Positions 20,972 through 22,035 of a stretch of DNA of 22,035 nt are shown piece by piece; within the stretch, counting starts at the first letter, position 1, and each line of letters begins with the position of its first letter. The notes beneath the pieces are model-generated. The model had not been told where the DNA came from and ran no database searches. It saw nothing but the letters and a program-made list of their open reading frames with translations. The translations under genes and the position numbers were made by a program. The stretch comes from a virus, in IMG/VR virus record IMGVR_UViG_3300006754_000215, positions 1 to 22,035 of that record; one strand, written 5' to 3'.

Positions 20972-21382
20972 ATGAAAAATAAAAAAGATATTGAGATATT
21001 TGATGGGAAATCATTTCAAGATTTGACTAAAGATATCTATGAAAACACACAGAATAAGAAAAAGCAGATTGACTTGTTAATTCAAGAAATTCATGGGTTT
21101 ATACAAACAGTAGATGATGTAGTTATGATAGCACCTATAATAAAAGAATATATGGAAGTATCAATTAAGAATGATGAGCATCTTGTGAAACTAGCTGGAG
21201 TATTACAACGGATAGTGACAAAATCAGTTGATGGTACTAGTGATGAGAGTATGTTATTATCAGATGAAGAAAAAGAAGAATTGATGTCTACACTTCAAGA
21301 CACTGTAAATGATTTACAAGAAGAGAGTGATAGATTTAATAAGATAAAAGATGAAACAACAAAACATTTTATGGGGAATTAA
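20972..21382 (+). CDS. Hypothetical helical protein, first gene of the probable late block
   Basis: A 136-residue acidic protein predicted to be almost all helix, with long charged stretches (about 25-50 and 88-130) and a hydrophobic heptad-like pattern, so coiled coil is likely. AGAGG precedes the start. Its stop codon is immediately followed by the next ATG at 21383. The position after the gp55 terminator and before a probable virion protein suggests a baseplate or tail chaperone or structural role, but no motif is recognised. Confidence 0.6.
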   Translation: MKNKKDIEIFDGKSFQDLTKDIYENTQNKKKQIDLLIQEIHGFIQTVDDVVMIAPIIKEYMEVSIKNDEHLVKLAGVLQRIVTKSVDGTSDESMLLSDEEKEELMSTLQDTVNDLQEESDRFNKIKDETTKHFMGN

Positions 21383-22035
21383 ATGGGTTCAACTTTTACA
21401 ACGTACAAAGATGTTAAAACAGATTCTTCTTTATTTAATAAAGGAAAACCAATACCTGTTTATTTACAATTTGTTCCTGGTATAGTAATTGATACAATAA
21501 CATCTTCTGAATCACAAGCGTTTGCTGCTAATTTAAGAAATATAAATAGTATATTAGCAATACCTCATGTGGGGAAGAAAACTTTTACACGGAGTGGAAC
21601 TGTTGGTGAAAGTAATAGATATTATCCATTATTTAGAGGGATGTCTGATGTACCAGCAAAGGGTGATCCAGTTTTGTTATGCACAATTGGAAATATTCAA
21701 TATTATTTAGGACCATTAAATACAACAAATAATCCTAATTGGAATATTGATCATCTTAATGTTCAAGAAAAATCTTATAAGGATGGAGAAAAGGTTAAAA
21801 ATGTAGATAAAACATCACCTAATTTTGGTAGAACAGGTCATAGTAGATTACAGAAGAAATATAATGATAAGTTAGATCATCCAAATGGAGAAGTAGAAGG
21901 TAGAGCTATAAAAGATATACATGGTGATACGATATTTGAAGGACGACATGGAAATAGTATTCGTATTGGTAGTAGAAATATAAATCCTTACATAATAATA
22001 TCTAATAATGATTATAGGAATGAAAATTTAGATTA
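21383..22035 (+). CDS. Probable virion (baseplate-type) structural protein, 5' part only
   Basis: An open frame of 217 codons that runs off the right edge. It starts at ATG 21383, directly after the previous stop. The visible part contains PVYLQFVPGIVIDTITSS (25-42), RGMSDVPAKGDPVLLC (84-99) and a repeated beta-strand style with IHGDTIFEGRHGNSIRIGSR (186-205). This is reminiscent of OB-fold or beta-helix regions of T4-like baseplate proteins such as the gp5 type. The match is by general style only, so I claim only structural. The rest of the gene is outside the window. Confidence 0.5.
   Translation, partial: MGSTFTTYKDVKTDSSLFNKGKPIPVYLQFVPGIVIDTITSSESQAFAANLRNINSILAIPHVGKKTFTRSGTVGESNRYYPLFRGMSDVPAKGDPVLLCTIGNIQYYLGPLNTTNNPNWNIDHLNVQEKSYKDGEKVKNVDKTSPNFGRTGHSRLQKKYNDKLDHPNGEVEGRAIKDIHGDTIFEGRHGNSIRIGSRNINPYIIISNNDYRNENLD

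Overview
The window looks like part of the genome of a large, AT-rich, tailed phage of the T4-like (myovirus) type, probably marine. All credible genes are on the + strand, tightly packed and often overlapping by a few bases. They include several T4-group or marine-myovirus markers: a gp55-like late sigma factor, a PhoH-like ATPase, an endonuclease VII-like protein, small heat-shock protein, peptide deformylase, and the start of a probable virion structural gene. The host is inferred to be Gram-negative because the phage carries a signal-peptide-bearing outer-membrane beta-barrel candidate.

Layout. 1-2038: the tail end of a Mom-like protein, small unknown genes and a SufE-like Fe-S assembly protein. 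2108-4258: a large metallopeptidase-like/VWA protein, followed by a GC-rich foldable stretch (4258-4362) that may be a structured RNA. 4377-5715: a HAD-type nucleotidase, Hsp20 and a small acidic protein. 5878-9639: an operon of zinc-ribbon protein, peptide deformylase, SET-domain protein and IMP dehydrogenase. The IMPDH gene is broken in two by a split intein, with a free-standing NUMOD3/Vsr-like homing endonuclease gene lying between the halves. 9677-10398: a small acidic protein and a one-piece tmRNA (ssrA). 10681-11755: an outer-membrane beta-barrel candidate and a small membrane protein, closed by a strong terminator. 11895-13929: PhoH-like ATPase, a membrane-anchored 3D-domain cell-wall protein and two small proteins. 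14022-16293: a translationally coupled trio of DUF4338 (DruA-like), Mom-like and endonuclease VII-like proteins. 16423-19874: a DUF262-HNH protein coupled to a GT-B glycosyltransferase with a winged-helix-like tail, then an HD phosphohydrolase. 19884-20844: a small membrane protein and the late sigma factor. 20972-22035: start of a probable structural (late) block.

How it fits together. Four copies of a sigma70-like promoter (TTGACT, 18-bp spacer, shared GTTGTATATTA box) drive genes at 1272, 2108, 5878 and 12845. A second recurring motif, ATATTTAT, lies 21-83 nt upstream of six start codons, including the homing endonuclease and the first gene of the structural block, and could be the promoter read by the gp55-like factor. 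The right half gathers enzymes expected to modify or cut DNA (Mom-like, DruA-like, DUF262-HNH, glycosyltransferase). The left half gathers host-takeover and metabolic genes (SufE, nucleotidase, deformylase, IMPDH). The two most notable elements are the fractured, split-intein IMPDH locus and the DruA-like/Mom-like/EndoVII-like cassette. The fractured arrangement is known from marine metagenomes. I do not know of a described system matching the second.
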